A stretch of 64,000 nucleotides of DNA from Paenibacillus riograndensis SBR5 (GCF_000981585.1 NZ_LN831776.1:5811187-5875186), one strand, 5' to 3'; numbered from the stretch's first letter, positions 37,721 to 47,576 are shown. Notes: generated from the letters alone by a model not told the origin. Numbers and translations: made by a program.

Positions 37721-38740
37721 TTAGGATTGCGGTGCGGCCAGCTCGGCCAGCCGGGCGAATGAAGCCTTCGGCTGCTTCTGCTCATCGAAGAGGAACGGCC
37801 AGTTCTTGCGTCCCCGGACGGGGAAGCCGTCCAGCCAGGTATAATCATCGGCCACGCCCCAGAAGGTCACCGAATCAATGGAGTCTCTGAATTCCAGCAG
37901 GAGGGCAAAAATCTCCGCATAACGCTCCTCTTGGAGCTTCAGCATCTCATCTGTTGGCGCTTTCAAATCCGTACGTTTGTCGTCATGACGGAACACGGAG
38001 AGATCCAGCTCGGTAACGTGGATCTTGAGCCCCAGCGACGCATAGAGCTTAAGCGCATTGCGGATTTCCTCAATGGAAGGGCCGTAGATATTCCAATGTC
38101 CCTGCATTCCAATGCCGTGAATCGGCGTATTCTGGTCGAGCAGGCTGCGCACCAGCTTGTAGATTTTGCCGCTCTTGACAGGATCGGTCTCATTATAGTC
38201 GTTGTAGAACAGCAGAGCGTCAGGGTCAGCCTGGTGCGCCATTTCAAAGGCCTGGCGGAGATAATCCTCGCCGATGATCTCAAGCCACCGGGTATCCCGC
38301 AGGTACTGGTCTGTTTTATCCTCAATCGCTTCATTCACTACATCCCAGGCATACCCCCGTCCCCGGTAACGGCCCACTACCGTGTTGATATGGGTCTGCA
38401 GGCGGGCAAGCAATTGCTCTCTGCTGCAGGTTCCGCCTTCCGCTTCCCGGAACATCCAGTCTCCGGTCTGGTTATGCCACAGAAGCGTATGCCCCCGGAC
38501 GCCGATCCCGTGCGACTCTGCGAATTCGAAGATACCGTCCGCAGCCTCGAAGGTGAATTCGCCTTCCTCCGGCTGAACCAGAGCCGGCTTCATCTCATTC
38601 TCGGCTGTGATGCTGTTGTAATGCCTCGCGATGAAAGGACCCTGGGCAGCTATAATGCCAGTACTGACGGCAGCCCCTATTTTAAAGGCCTCCCGGAACA
38701 TTTCATGTAATGCAGGAATTTCGCTGTTGGCTTGCTTCAT
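37721..38740 (-). CDS. Cytoplasmic GH10 xylanase
   Basis: 339 residues from ATG 38740, which has AGGAGG upstream; a longer frame to 38824 lacks a ribosome site. No signal peptide. Full GH10 barrel: FTAENEM-type motif (SITAENEMKPALVQP), HTLLWHNQTGDWMF, acid/base Glu137 in WDVVNEAIED, nucleophile Glu244 in IHVTELDLSV, and FWGVADDYTWLDGFP. Such intracellular GH10 enzymes trim short imported xylo-oligosaccharides. First of three glycosidases after the two-component genes. Confidence 0.92.
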   Translation of the reverse strand: MKQANSEIPALHEMFREAFKIGAAVSTGIIAAQGPFIARHYNSITAENEMKPALVQPEEGEFTFEAADGIFEFAESHGIGVRGHTLLWHNQTGDWMFREAEGGTCSREQLLARLQTHINTVVGRYRGRGYAWDVVNEAIEDKTDQYLRDTRWLEIIGEDYLRQAFEMAHQADPDALLFYNDYNETDPVKSGKIYKLVRSLLDQNTPIHGIGMQGHWNIYGPSIEEIRNALKLYASLGLKIHVTELDLSVFRHDDKRTDLKAPTDEMLKLQEERYAEIFALLLEFRDSIDSVTFWGVADDYTWLDGFPVRGRKNWPFLFDEQKQPKASFARLAELAAPQS

Positions 38741-38802
38741 TTTTGCTAACCTCCTGTATTTGACAACATTTTTTGGGACAACTCTCTCTATCATAATGCA
38801 TT

Positions 38803-38816
38803 TGTATGCGTTTACC
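38803..38816 (+). promoter_or_regulatory. Weak cre-like site upstream of cytoplasmic GH10
   Basis: TGTATGCGTTTACC matches the CcpA consensus with two mismatches. It lies in the 126-bp gap between the regulator at 38867 and the GH10 start, where the minus strand also has a TATGAT. It could mark an internal promoter. Confidence 0.25.
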
Positions 38817-38866
38817 ATCACCAAAGTAAATAGATGGACCCCAAATAAATAATTGCACCCTATTTC

Positions 38867-40381
38867 TTATCTGCCCTGAGCCTGTGCCCGGAACTGAACA
38901 GGCTTCAGCGCCGTCCGTTTCTCGAACTCTCTTAAGAAATGATGATAGTGTACATAACCGACACTCTCCACAATGCTTCTGACTGTATCATGAGTGTCGA
39001 TCAGCCGCTTCTTGGCTGCTTCGATCCGCAAATTATGAATGTACTCAAGAATGCTGATGCCGTGCTTTTTGATAAAGGCCTGGCCCAGATACACCGGATT
39101 GATATAGAAATGCTCCGCAATCTCTTTTACCGTCAGATGCTCTGAATAATGTTCTCTTAAGAAGCATTCAACGCGGATCAGCGGATGCTCGGAGTTACGC
39201 TCCTTGTGCTGCCGGATATAATTCATACTGGTTCCCAGCGCCGTCTCCAGAGTGATCTGCAGGTCTTCCAGGGATTTGGGCTCTGTTCTGAAAAAATCAA
39301 GCATGCCGATCCACTGATCGTCCGCACCTCCGAATTCCTTCAGCAGCTCCATGCTCCGTAGCATGATATCCATTCCCGTCATCTGGACGACTCCCGGATC
39401 GGTCCGGTTCTCCCTGAACACGCTGAACAACTCGCCCAGCTTCTCCGCGGCCTTCTGCTCATGCAGCCGCTCCACTGCGCTGATGATCTCTTCAATCAGC
39501 TCTGCGGATGGGAGCGTGTAGTTCACCTGGCCCTCGGCTTCACTGGCTGAATCGACCGGACCGCACCCGTCCGAATAGAAGTAATGGCGGGCCGCAGCGC
39601 CTGCCGCTTCGCGGTAGGAGACCGGCAGCTCGCGGAGGGACCGCACACTTGGCCCAATGCTGACCGAACCCTTTACTCCGCTGCGGGTCAGCCTGGCGTA
39701 CAGCTCCTCCGCCAGCCCCGCCGCTGGTGACGAGCTCTCCACGACCAGCCCGGCCTGATCTCCGGGCAGATCAATGAACATGGCGCCTGCCGGTCCGGCC
39801 AGCTCCCGGCAGAGCTCCGTAATATTGCTGCTGTGGCCTTCCACATGCACATACGTCCAGCCAGCGGCCTCCTCATCCAGGCGGTCCATCTGCTCGGCAG
39901 TCTCTTCATCCGGCTCCGCCCAGTGCCCCTCAAGCATGCGCGCAATGGCGAGCGGCAGCAGCCGGCTGGCCAGCATACTCTGCTGCATGGTCTGCTTAAG
40001 GCGCAGCTCCAGTTCGTCCGTAATATCGGTAAGCACCTTATCCCATTCCGCATCGACGACCGGCTTCAGCAGATAATGTCTCACCCCGTAACGAATGGCT
40101 GTTCTGGCGTATTCAAATTCGCCGTAGCCGCTGAGCACGATGAAGATCGGCTGCTCCATGTCAAGGCTGCGTACGCGCCGGATCAGCTCAAGTCCGTCAA
40201 TCTCGGGCATGCGGATATCCGTAATCACAAGATCGGGCGAGCTGCGGATAATGGCGGCCAGCGCCTCCTCCCCGTTCTCGCAGGCGCCGCATACCTCGAA
40301 GCCCAGCTCCTCCCAGTCGGTCAGCGTCCGCAGCCCCTCTAATGCAAAGGTCTCATCATCTGCGAGCACTACTTTATACAT
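38867..40381 (-). CDS. YesN-type response regulator (second of two flanking one kinase)
   Basis: 504 residues. Receiver ~1-120 with Asp8-Asp9 and phospho-acceptor Asp55 in LVITDIRMPE. YesN-type middle, then AraC helix-turn-helix (~405-500: LTVKEIAEHFYINPVYLGQA, VRSIVESVGYVHYHHFLREF, LKPVQFRAQ). It overlaps the kinase gene stop by 8 bp; GGAGGG precedes ATG. Together with the regulator at 42207 it gives two regulators for one kinase. Confidence 0.9.
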   Translation of the reverse strand: MYKVVLADDETFALEGLRTLTDWEELGFEVCGACENGEEALAAIIRSSPDLVITDIRMPEIDGLELIRRVRSLDMEQPIFIVLSGYGEFEYARTAIRYGVRHYLLKPVVDAEWDKVLTDITDELELRLKQTMQQSMLASRLLPLAIARMLEGHWAEPDEETAEQMDRLDEEAAGWTYVHVEGHSSNITELCRELAGPAGAMFIDLPGDQAGLVVESSSPAAGLAEELYARLTRSGVKGSVSIGPSVRSLRELPVSYREAAGAAARHYFYSDGCGPVDSASEAEGQVNYTLPSAELIEEIISAVERLHEQKAAEKLGELFSVFRENRTDPGVVQMTGMDIMLRSMELLKEFGGADDQWIGMLDFFRTEPKSLEDLQITLETALGTSMNYIRQHKERNSEHPLIRVECFLREHYSEHLTVKEIAEHFYINPVYLGQAFIKKHGISILEYIHNLRIEAAKKRLIDTHDTVRSIVESVGYVHYHHFLREFEKRTALKPVQFRAQAQGR

Positions 40382-42182
40382 GAGATCCCTCCTCTACCGG
40401 AACCAGACTCAATTCCCCCGGAATCTGGATGGTAATGACCGTCCGTTCGTACTCGGTGCTCTCAATGCTGAATGTAGCTTTGCCGTTGTAATACAGCATC
40501 AGGCGTTTATACACATTGCGGAGCCCGACATTCTGACCCGTATCCTCCTCTGTTTCCAGATGGGACTTGATCCATTCCAGCTTCTCCTTCTCAATTCCTT
40601 TGCCATTGTCGGTCACCATAATCAGCAGCCCCGTCCCATTCCGCGAAGCGGACACGTGGACTTCCCTTGCCCATTTGACCGACTGCAGGCCATGCTTGCA
40701 GGAATTCTCCACCAGCGCCTGAATACTCATCTTGGGAATCCGGCAGTTCAGCACCTCAGGCTCGATATCCAGCACATAAGAGAACCGGTTCTGAAAGCGG
40801 AACTTCTCAATCTGCAGATACATCTCAATGAAGGATACTTCCTCCTCCAACGTAATCAGATCATCCTTCCAGCTCAGCAGCCTGCGCATTATCAGGGCCA
40901 GATTCCGGATGACATCGGTAACTTGTTCATATTTATACTTCTTACAGATGACCAGGATCGCATTCAGCGTATTGAACAGAAAATGAGGGTCCACCTGGCT
41001 CTCCAGATATTTCAGCTCCGCCCGCACCCGTTCCAGCTCCAGATCCTTCTTCTGGATCTCCAGCTTATAGACATCATTGATCAGATTGCGGATTTTGCCG
41101 GTCATCAGATTGAAGCTGCGGATCAGACCGCCGATCTCATCCTTCCCTTCATACATATCAATGCTCTCGAATTGTTCGTATTTGACAAGCTTCATATGCT
41201 TGTAGAGCAGCCTTACCCGCAGATTGTAGGAGCGAATAATAACAATCATAAGCAGGGTGGGAATGATGATCGTCAGCAGGACCAGAATCAGCGAGTTCCT
41301 GAGTGCGCGGTCCATCTCATGGTTGATCTTACGCCCTTCCGGAGTTCCGACCAGCCGCCAGCCCGTAGTGTAAGCTGCACTGCTGAGCGCCCGGACAATC
41401 TGCTTGGGCGGCTGGTCAAGGCTGGTGTCCACATTCAGCAAGGCACTCGCATCCAGCGAGGAGAAGGAACGGTCCGAGGCCAGCACGACCCGGTTCTTCT
41501 CATCCAGCAGCTTGAAATCCAGATAGTCACGCTCCTTCTGGAACACCTCCTGCATATTGTTCAGCCGCAGATCGATCCTCAGATATTTCGTGTAGGGCTG
41601 GCCTGTGAAGTTATCCAGTTTCCGGATCAGGCTGACCAGCACCTCCTGCTGCGGCGGATTCAGCGGGTTGGTTCCCTGATAAGAAGTCAACAGCACTTTG
41701 TCTGTGCTGCTTGAGATTTTGCGGTACCATTCACTTCTCTTATCCGCGTCCGACAGAATGAAGTAGCTGTTGCCGTTCTGGATCGTCGGATTAGAGGTGT
41801 ATATGCCCATCCAGGAAATATAGGAGTGAAGATTGCTGTACTGCCGCAGCTTATCCTTCAGAGAATCATTATAGGCATCATAATAAGCCTCATTATCCGG
41901 GTAGGCGTAATCCATCATCTCCATATAGGGCCGGTCCGCAGCCACCGTGTTGCTGATCGCCACGCATTCGTTCACGATCTGCATCAGGTCATAGACCACC
42001 CGGTCTACCGATATCTCCAGATTCTCCCTCTCCCGTGCCTCCACATTGCGGCTGATCTGTACATAAAAGAGGGCATTGATGCTAAGTATGGGGACGAGCA
42101 CACACAGTAAGTAGATAAACAAAAACTTGTATTTGAGCGGAATATCATTGATGAAGGCAGATGGCTTCCGGTTATCCTTCAT
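40374..42182 (-). CDS. YesM-type sensor histidine kinase
   Basis: 602 residues, intact. Membrane helix 1 (YKFLFIYLLCVLVPILSIN), extracytoplasmic sensor ~40-280, helix 2 (LILVLLTIIIPTLLMIVIII-like, ~290-310), HAMP, phospho-acceptor in SQVDPHFLFNTLNAILV, ATPase N-box ALVENSCKHGLQ and G-box VTDNGKGI. The sensor ends TTGWRLVGTPEGRKI. Likely senses xylo-oligosaccharides and controls the transporter and glycosidase genes around it. Confidence 0.92.
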   Translation of the reverse strand: MKDNRKPSAFINDIPLKYKFLFIYLLCVLVPILSINALFYVQISRNVEARERENLEISVDRVVYDLMQIVNECVAISNTVAADRPYMEMMDYAYPDNEAYYDAYNDSLKDKLRQYSNLHSYISWMGIYTSNPTIQNGNSYFILSDADKRSEWYRKISSSTDKVLLTSYQGTNPLNPPQQEVLVSLIRKLDNFTGQPYTKYLRIDLRLNNMQEVFQKERDYLDFKLLDEKNRVVLASDRSFSSLDASALLNVDTSLDQPPKQIVRALSSAAYTTGWRLVGTPEGRKINHEMDRALRNSLILVLLTIIIPTLLMIVIIRSYNLRVRLLYKHMKLVKYEQFESIDMYEGKDEIGGLIRSFNLMTGKIRNLINDVYKLEIQKKDLELERVRAELKYLESQVDPHFLFNTLNAILVICKKYKYEQVTDVIRNLALIMRRLLSWKDDLITLEEEVSFIEMYLQIEKFRFQNRFSYVLDIEPEVLNCRIPKMSIQALVENSCKHGLQSVKWAREVHVSASRNGTGLLIMVTDNGKGIEKEKLEWIKSHLETEEDTGQNVGLRNVYKRLMLYYNGKATFSIESTEYERTVITIQIPGELSLVPVEEGSHV

Positions 42183-42206
42183 GCAGGCCCCCTCCTCCCT
42201 GTTGAA

Positions 42207-43739
42207 TTAACTCTTCTTGTATACAGAAGGCGTCACTCCGTTAAGCGCCTTGAACTTGGCGGCGAACACATCGGCGTCTGAATAGCCCACTCTGCTTGCA
42301 ATATCTGATATTCCCATATCGGTCCGGCGCAGCAGCTTCTTCGCTTCTTCAATACGGAATTCATGGAGATAATCGTTGAAGGAGCTGCCGTAATATTTCT
42401 TGAACCGTTGTCCCAGGTAGGCGGAATTTACATGCAGGTGCTTGGCAATATCCTGCAGCTTCAGCTTCTCCTGATAATGCCCGCGGACATACTCGATCGC
42501 TGCGGCCACGATCTGATCCTCCGCCCTGCCGTCCGCAGCCGCTGCGAACCACTCTGCTGCCTCGCACAGCTCCTCCTCTATCTGACGCTCAAGCAGCGGA
42601 AGACAGCTGGCCGTATGCCGGGACGGGAACCATTTCTGCACCCACTGCGCATAGTCTCCCCCTCTGGCGGTAATTTCACGTAGCAGCTCAGCTTTGACGT
42701 TGGCCAGAAAAGCGTCGATCCAGGAGCTGGAAGCCACCTCCGCCGAGAAAATCTTGAACACCTCGCCAAGCTGATCCGTGAGGTGATCGACCTTCCCTTC
42801 GGTGACGGATTGCAGCAACGACCGTCTCAGCTCTGCCGGAAGCATGGCCATCTGCGTCTTATCCTGCTTCTCGAAGAAGCCGGCCACCCCGCCCCCCGGG
42901 CCATCCGGCCTGCACAGCTCAGCTGCCAGCGCCTCATGGTATGCCGTATTCAGAGTCTCCGGGCCCTGATGCTGAAGGCTTGCCGAGAAAAAGACCGGCG
43001 TGCTGTACAGCGGCCGCATCTCCTCCATCCACCGGGTAAGCAATGCCCGGTCAAGCGCCGGCCCTTCCTGCGGGGACACCAGCAGATACCCGTGCTTCCC
43101 GCTGCCTGCGGTGAACGGATAGACCGTAATGCTGCGCAGCGGCTCCTTGCCGCTCATGGCAGCGACCTGCTCACGCATATGCAGGCTGTCCGGAGCTGCT
43201 CCTTGGACCAGAACACAGCATAGCCGCGAGGCGGGGGAGATCCCCAGCGTCTTCAGCCCCTTCTCCCGCTCCTCCTCCGTATTCTCCCGCATCAGGAGCC
43301 GGGATACCATATCCTCCTGCATCAGAGCCGAGAGCGCATCACGCCGTGAGGACGCCTTACGTTCTTTGAAGATCTGTTCCGTTACCGTCTGCAGCGCCTC
43401 CGTCAGCTCCGTTTCATCCAGAGGCTTGGTCAAATAATTGGATACTCCGTATTTAAGGGCCCGCTTGGCATACTCAAAGTCAGCATAGCCGCTAAAAATA
43501 ATAAATTTCGGCTGGAAATCGCTTTCAGAGGTTCTTCGGATGAGCTCAAGGCCGTCGATGACCGGCATACGCACATCGGTGATAACCAGGTCAGGGCGGG
43601 TGCTGCCGATCAGCTCAAGCGCATCCTCCCCGTCCAGCGCCTCGCCGCATACTTCATAATTTAGTGCCTCCCAGTCGACCAGGAAGCGGAGTCCTTCCAG
43701 CATAATCGGCTCATCGTCGGCAAACAGTACCTTAAGCAT
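42207..43739 (-). CDS. YesN-type response regulator
   Basis: 510 residues from ATG 43739 (weak GGTGAT site). Receiver with phospho-acceptor Asp55 in LVITDVRMPV. C-terminal AraC helix-turn-helix (LKLQDIAKHLHVNSAYLGQR, ISDIASRVGYSDADVFAAKF, VTPSVYKKS). Directly upstream of the kinase (24 bp). The middle region is Pro/Gly-rich around 225-300 and of unknown role. Confidence 0.9.
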   Translation of the reverse strand: MLKVLFADDEPIMLEGLRFLVDWEALNYEVCGEALDGEDALELIGSTRPDLVITDVRMPVIDGLELIRRTSESDFQPKFIIFSGYADFEYAKRALKYGVSNYLTKPLDETELTEALQTVTEQIFKERKASSRRDALSALMQEDMVSRLLMRENTEEEREKGLKTLGISPASRLCCVLVQGAAPDSLHMREQVAAMSGKEPLRSITVYPFTAGSGKHGYLLVSPQEGPALDRALLTRWMEEMRPLYSTPVFFSASLQHQGPETLNTAYHEALAAELCRPDGPGGGVAGFFEKQDKTQMAMLPAELRRSLLQSVTEGKVDHLTDQLGEVFKIFSAEVASSSWIDAFLANVKAELLREITARGGDYAQWVQKWFPSRHTASCLPLLERQIEEELCEAAEWFAAAADGRAEDQIVAAAIEYVRGHYQEKLKLQDIAKHLHVNSAYLGQRFKKYYGSSFNDYLHEFRIEEAKKLLRRTDMGISDIASRVGYSDADVFAAKFKALNGVTPSVYKKS

Positions 43740-43802
43740 GGGATCACCATCTTTATATAAGTAGTTGGAGCCCGCCAGGACTCCCCATGATTGAACAGGA
43801 GA

Positions 43803-43830
43803 AACCGCTTCGGCCGCACCCGAAACGGTT
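43803..43830. other. Hairpin between transporter and regulator genes
   Basis: AACCGCTTCGG (43803-43813) pairs with CCGAAACGGTT (43820-43830) with one mismatch. On the minus strand it is followed by TTTCTCC. It may attenuate transcription from the transporter genes into the two-component genes. Confidence 0.45.
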
Positions 43831-43869
43831 ATAGTATACATATTTTCCTTATATAATACATAGTGACAA

Positions 43870-44781
43870 TTACTCTTTCACGCTTCCCAGGTTCAATCCT
43901 ACCACGAAATACTTCTGCAAAAAAGGATAGACGAACAGAATCGGAACCGCTGTAACGATCGTAATTGCTGAACGCATGGAGGCTGGCGTAACCAGTGACT
44001 GGACCTGATTGTTCTGGTTTCCGGCAAGCATCGAAGGATCATTGTTCGCACTCATGATAGAGCCCAGCATCTTCATCATTTCATATTGCAGGGTGCTAAG
44101 CTTGAGATCCGAGGAGGCATAGAGGAACGTATCGAACCAGGCATTCCAGGAACCTACCGCGATGAACAGGGCAACGGTTGCCAGTACAGGCGTACAGAGC
44201 GGGAAGATGATTTTCCAGAAAATTCTGAATTCTCCCGCCCCGTCAATCTTCGCCGATTCGGTAAGACTGAACGGAAGCCCGCGGATATACGTCCGCATGA
44301 TAATCAGGTTGAACGCGCTGACCAGACTCGGCAGGATATAGACCATGAAGTTATGCAGCAGGCCCATATTCTTGATCAGGAAGTAGTTCGGAATCAGCCC
44401 GGCATTGAAATACATCGTCAGGATGAACAGCAGGCTGATCTTTTTGCGAAAAATATATTGCGGCTGCGCCAGTGCATACGCCAGCATCGTAGTAAGGAAT
44501 ACACCCAGCACCGTTGAGATGATCGTACGGGATACCGAGATAAATGCGGCATGATAGATCGTGCCTGATATAAAGACCGCCCGGTAATTCTCCAGCGTCC
44601 ATGCGCGGGGCCAGAGATAGATCCCCCCGGCCAGCGTGTCGCTGCCGTCATTGAAGGATACCGCCAGCGTCTGGAGGAACGGATAGAGCGTGACAGTAAC
44701 CACAAAGAGCATAAATATCGTGTTGATCGTATGAAATACAACCGGCTCAATCCGGCTTGAACCTTTGGTCCCGGCTTTCAT
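43870..44781 (-). CDS. Sugar ABC transporter permease, LplC/YtcP type
   Basis: 303 residues, about six membrane helices (INTIFMLFVVTVTLYPFLQT), EAA-type loop SLTESAKIDGAGEFRIFWKI, and the usual ending FVVGLNLGSVKE. Pairs with the LplB-type permease 14 bp upstream. Part of the importer encoded at 43870-47576, which lacks its own ATPase. RBS GAGGAGGAAG. Confidence 0.9.
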   Translation of the reverse strand: MKAGTKGSSRIEPVVFHTINTIFMLFVVTVTLYPFLQTLAVSFNDGSDTLAGGIYLWPRAWTLENYRAVFISGTIYHAAFISVSRTIISTVLGVFLTTMLAYALAQPQYIFRKKISLLFILTMYFNAGLIPNYFLIKNMGLLHNFMVYILPSLVSAFNLIIMRTYIRGLPFSLTESAKIDGAGEFRIFWKIIFPLCTPVLATVALFIAVGSWNAWFDTFLYASSDLKLSTLQYEMMKMLGSIMSANNDPSMLAGNQNNQVQSLVTPASMRSAITIVTAVPILFVYPFLQKYFVVGLNLGSVKE

Positions 44782-44795
44782 ATGGGCTTCCTCCT

Positions 44796-45782
44796 CTATA
44801 GTAATCGCTCTTCGCCGAGGCGTTTTGCGACATTGTTTGCGATGAATACGAGAATGACACTGACAATCGTTTTGAAGATCCCTGCCGCCGTAGCCAGCGA
44901 GTAGTTCCCCATAGCCAGACCATACTTCACTACAAAGATATCAATGGTTTGCGAATAGTCCACAGTAAGTCCGTTGCCCAGCAGATATTGAAGCTCGAAG
45001 CCGGCATCCAGAATATGTCCAATGTTCATAATCAGCAAAATAACGAATGTAGCCTTGATTCCCGGAAGCGTAATATAACGCATCTTTTGAAAACGTTTCG
45101 CGCCGTCAATGGAAGCTGCCTCGTACAGGGAAGGATCGATGGAGGTAATGGCCGCCAGATAGATGATCGTACCCCAGCCCACCTCTTTCCACACGTTCGA
45201 AGCCCCGATAATGCCCCAGAAGTATTTCCCTTCACTGAGCCACATAATCGGATCTTTAATCAGGTGAAGCTTCATTAGAACGACATTGACAATCCCGCCA
45301 TCGATGGAGAGTGAAGTGGACACAATCCCCGCAGCGATAACCATGGACAGAAAGTGCGGCAAATAGGAAATCGACTGAACTGCACGCTTGAAGAACTTGA
45401 GCTTGATCTCATTCAGCAGCAGAGCCAGACCGATAGCCGTAACCGTACCCAGTACCAGGTTAATAAAACTCATGGCAATGGTGTTGCGCAGTACCAGCAT
45501 AAAGGTATCATCGGAGAATAAAAACTTGAACTGCTGCAGGCCTACCCATTCCTGCTGGCCAAAGGACACCGCCGGGCGGTAATTCTGAAAGGCCATAAGC
45601 CAGCCCCAAATGGGAACATAGTTGAAGATAATCAGATATAGTGCAATGGGCACAGACATAAAAATAAGCTGTTTCTGTGCTTTCAGTGTTTTCCAGCTGA
45701 GACTCACACCGATTTCCGGATCGATTTTGCTTTTTCGGGTCTTCTGTTTTTTGACCTGTTTGTCCAGTACGGCATCAGACAT
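44796..45782 (-). CDS. Sugar ABC transporter permease, LplB type
   Basis: 328 residues; cytoplasmic N-terminus rich in Lys (KQVKKQKTRKSKID), about six helices (LIFMSVPIALYLIIFNYVPI), EAA loop LYEAASIDGAKRFQKMRYIT. First permease of the importer, after the binding protein. CAGGAGGG precedes ATG. Confidence 0.9.
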   Translation of the reverse strand: MSDAVLDKQVKKQKTRKSKIDPEIGVSLSWKTLKAQKQLIFMSVPIALYLIIFNYVPIWGWLMAFQNYRPAVSFGQQEWVGLQQFKFLFSDDTFMLVLRNTIAMSFINLVLGTVTAIGLALLLNEIKLKFFKRAVQSISYLPHFLSMVIAAGIVSTSLSIDGGIVNVVLMKLHLIKDPIMWLSEGKYFWGIIGASNVWKEVGWGTIIYLAAITSIDPSLYEAASIDGAKRFQKMRYITLPGIKATFVILLIMNIGHILDAGFELQYLLGNGLTVDYSQTIDIFVVKYGLAMGNYSLATAAGIFKTIVSVILVFIANNVAKRLGEERLL

Positions 45783-45814
45783 GTTGTATTCCCTCCTGTA
45801 AAAATCATTCTCTC

Positions 45815-45842
45815 CACGCAGTCCTATTCACGCAGTCCTATT
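45815..45842. repeat. Perfect 14-bp tandem duplication
   Basis: CACGCAGTCCTATT occurs twice in direct contact (45815-45828, 45829-45842), between the binding protein and permease genes, next to a strong hairpin. Confidence 0.8.
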
Positions 45843-45848
45843 TAGGAA

Positions 45849-45873
45849 GAGCGGGAAATAGCATTTCCCGCTC
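45849..45873. terminator. Hairpin after the binding-protein gene, probable attenuator or mRNA stabiliser
   Basis: GAGCGGGAAAT and ATTTCCCGCTC form a perfect 11-bp stem with a 3-nt loop, 21 bp after the lipoprotein stop. On the minus strand it is followed by TTCCTAAAT, so termination is probably partial; this is common where binding protein is needed in excess over permeases. Confidence 0.6.
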
Positions 45874-45893
45874 CTTTTTCTGTACTGAATGTC

Positions 45894-47576
45894 TTACTTG
45901 ACACTCCATTTTTCGATACGCTGCTGAATGCCTTCATTCATCCGGTCTTCATAGGCCTTAATGTCCAGCTTGTGGATTCTGTCCACATAATCCTGCCACA
46001 CGCTGTCGAACTCTGCAGGGCTGGCCATAATGGCTTTCGGCAAATATTTGATCTGGAGGTCATTCAGTTTGGACTGTGCGAGCTGGGCTGGTGAACCATC
46101 CTTAAGCACGATGGAATACGCAGGGAAGTAGATATTGTTCTCTTTTGGTTCCTTGAAGAATTCAGACCAGGATTTCTTGTTGTACGCCTTCAGAATCTTC
46201 TGGTCGTAAGGCTTCAGGCTGTCGAAGAATTCCTGAGGCTGTGTACCGGCATCTGCTGCGTTACCGTCGCTGTACGTACCTTGAATCTTGGGCATGTAAC
46301 CGAACATCCCTGAGATTTTGTTGGCAACCTGCCAGCTAGTCTGATCCGCATTCGCCCGTTGCTCAGGCGTACGGTAGAAGGAGCCGTCTGCGTTCACTTC
46401 ATAATCTTCGCCTTTCACGCCCCATTGAAGCGTCTTCTGCCAATCCTCGGTAATCATCTTATCCCAGAATTTGATAATGCGGACAGGGTCCTTGGCATTG
46501 ATCGAAATTCCGAATCCGCGGTTAGTGCCGACCGCTCCGCGGTCACGGTACCATTCTTCTGCGCCCGGATAGAGCAGAGGGAAGCCGATATACGTATTTT
46601 CCAGCTTGCCTTGGGAGATCAGGGATTTCTCGCCGTCCTGGAAGTTCCAGTGCTGGTCGAACATCCCGATTACCTTGCCGCTTGCAACCTTGGCCAGATA
46701 CTGGTCATAGTTCTGAACGAAGGCTTCTTTATCCATCAAGCCTTGAGCGTTAATCTCATTTAGCTTCTTGTAATAGGTCTTGGAGATATCCTTGTCGGCA
46801 AAAATCTGTGCTACATTGTTATCTACAATAACGGCCCCGTCATTCGGATGCCCCGACAGATGCTCTGGGGGATTCTGCAGCGGGAACACGCGCCAGTCGA
46901 AGTTGAGTGATTCGAACCCGATCATGTCCGGGTGTTTTTCTTTATATTTGGCAATGATATCGAAATACTCATCCAGGGTCTTGGGAGTAGGGTAGCCCAT
47001 TTCCTCAAGCACGCCCTTTTGCAGCCAGAAGCCTGGTCCCTGGTAAGTAGGCTCGGTAATTTTACCTTGATAGACGCCATAGCTTGGCAGTACGTAAATG
47101 TGCCCGTCACTCTCATCCTTGATCTGGTTCCAGACAGCACCATAATGCTTCTTCAGGTTGGGAGCATATTTCTCAATCAGATCCTCAAGCGGAATGTACG
47201 CCTTGGCGTTGATTAATTTGTCGTCGCCCGACAGGATGTCCGGGTAGTCGCCTCCGGCAATCATGACACCCAGCTTCTGCTGCAGGTCGCCGACCAGGAA
47301 TTCCATGTTGAAGCTGATCCCGGTCTCGTCCTTAATCAGTTTCAGAATCTTATTGTCAGGCGTTGGCTGTTGTCCGGGACCGTTCATGAATACCGAGAAG
47401 GTTACCGGAGCCGTGTCGTCTCCGGCTGCTGCCGGGCTGGCATTTCCTCCAGTAGCGGTATCCTTGGTGCCGGTGTTGCTGGTGTTATTGCTTGATCCAC
47501 AGCCTGTCAGTGCCAGTGTGAGTGCTAATACACCGGCTGCAGCGGCTGCTGCTGAACGTTTTGCCGTTTTGTGCAT
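45894..47576 (-). CDS. Extracellular solute-binding lipoprotein, LplA-like
   Basis: 560 residues. Signal peptide with lipobox LTGCG (AAGVLALTLALTGCGSS), a Thr/Asn/Gly tether, then a large family 1-type binding protein (VTFSVFMNGPGQQPTPDNKI, MIAGGDYPDILSGDDKL, YVLPSYGVYQGKI). It should capture xylo-oligosaccharides for the following permeases, as inferred from the GH10 and GH43 genes in the same cluster. First gene of a cluster of nine minus-strand genes. RBS GGGGAGG. Confidence 0.9.
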   Translation of the reverse strand: MHKTAKRSAAAAAAGVLALTLALTGCGSSNNTSNTGTKDTATGGNASPAAAGDDTAPVTFSVFMNGPGQQPTPDNKILKLIKDETGISFNMEFLVGDLQQKLGVMIAGGDYPDILSGDDKLINAKAYIPLEDLIEKYAPNLKKHYGAVWNQIKDESDGHIYVLPSYGVYQGKITEPTYQGPGFWLQKGVLEEMGYPTPKTLDEYFDIIAKYKEKHPDMIGFESLNFDWRVFPLQNPPEHLSGHPNDGAVIVDNNVAQIFADKDISKTYYKKLNEINAQGLMDKEAFVQNYDQYLAKVASGKVIGMFDQHWNFQDGEKSLISQGKLENTYIGFPLLYPGAEEWYRDRGAVGTNRGFGISINAKDPVRIIKFWDKMITEDWQKTLQWGVKGEDYEVNADGSFYRTPEQRANADQTSWQVANKISGMFGYMPKIQGTYSDGNAADAGTQPQEFFDSLKPYDQKILKAYNKKSWSEFFKEPKENNIYFPAYSIVLKDGSPAQLAQSKLNDLQIKYLPKAIMASPAEFDSVWQDYVDRIHKLDIKAYEDRMNEGIQQRIEKWSVK

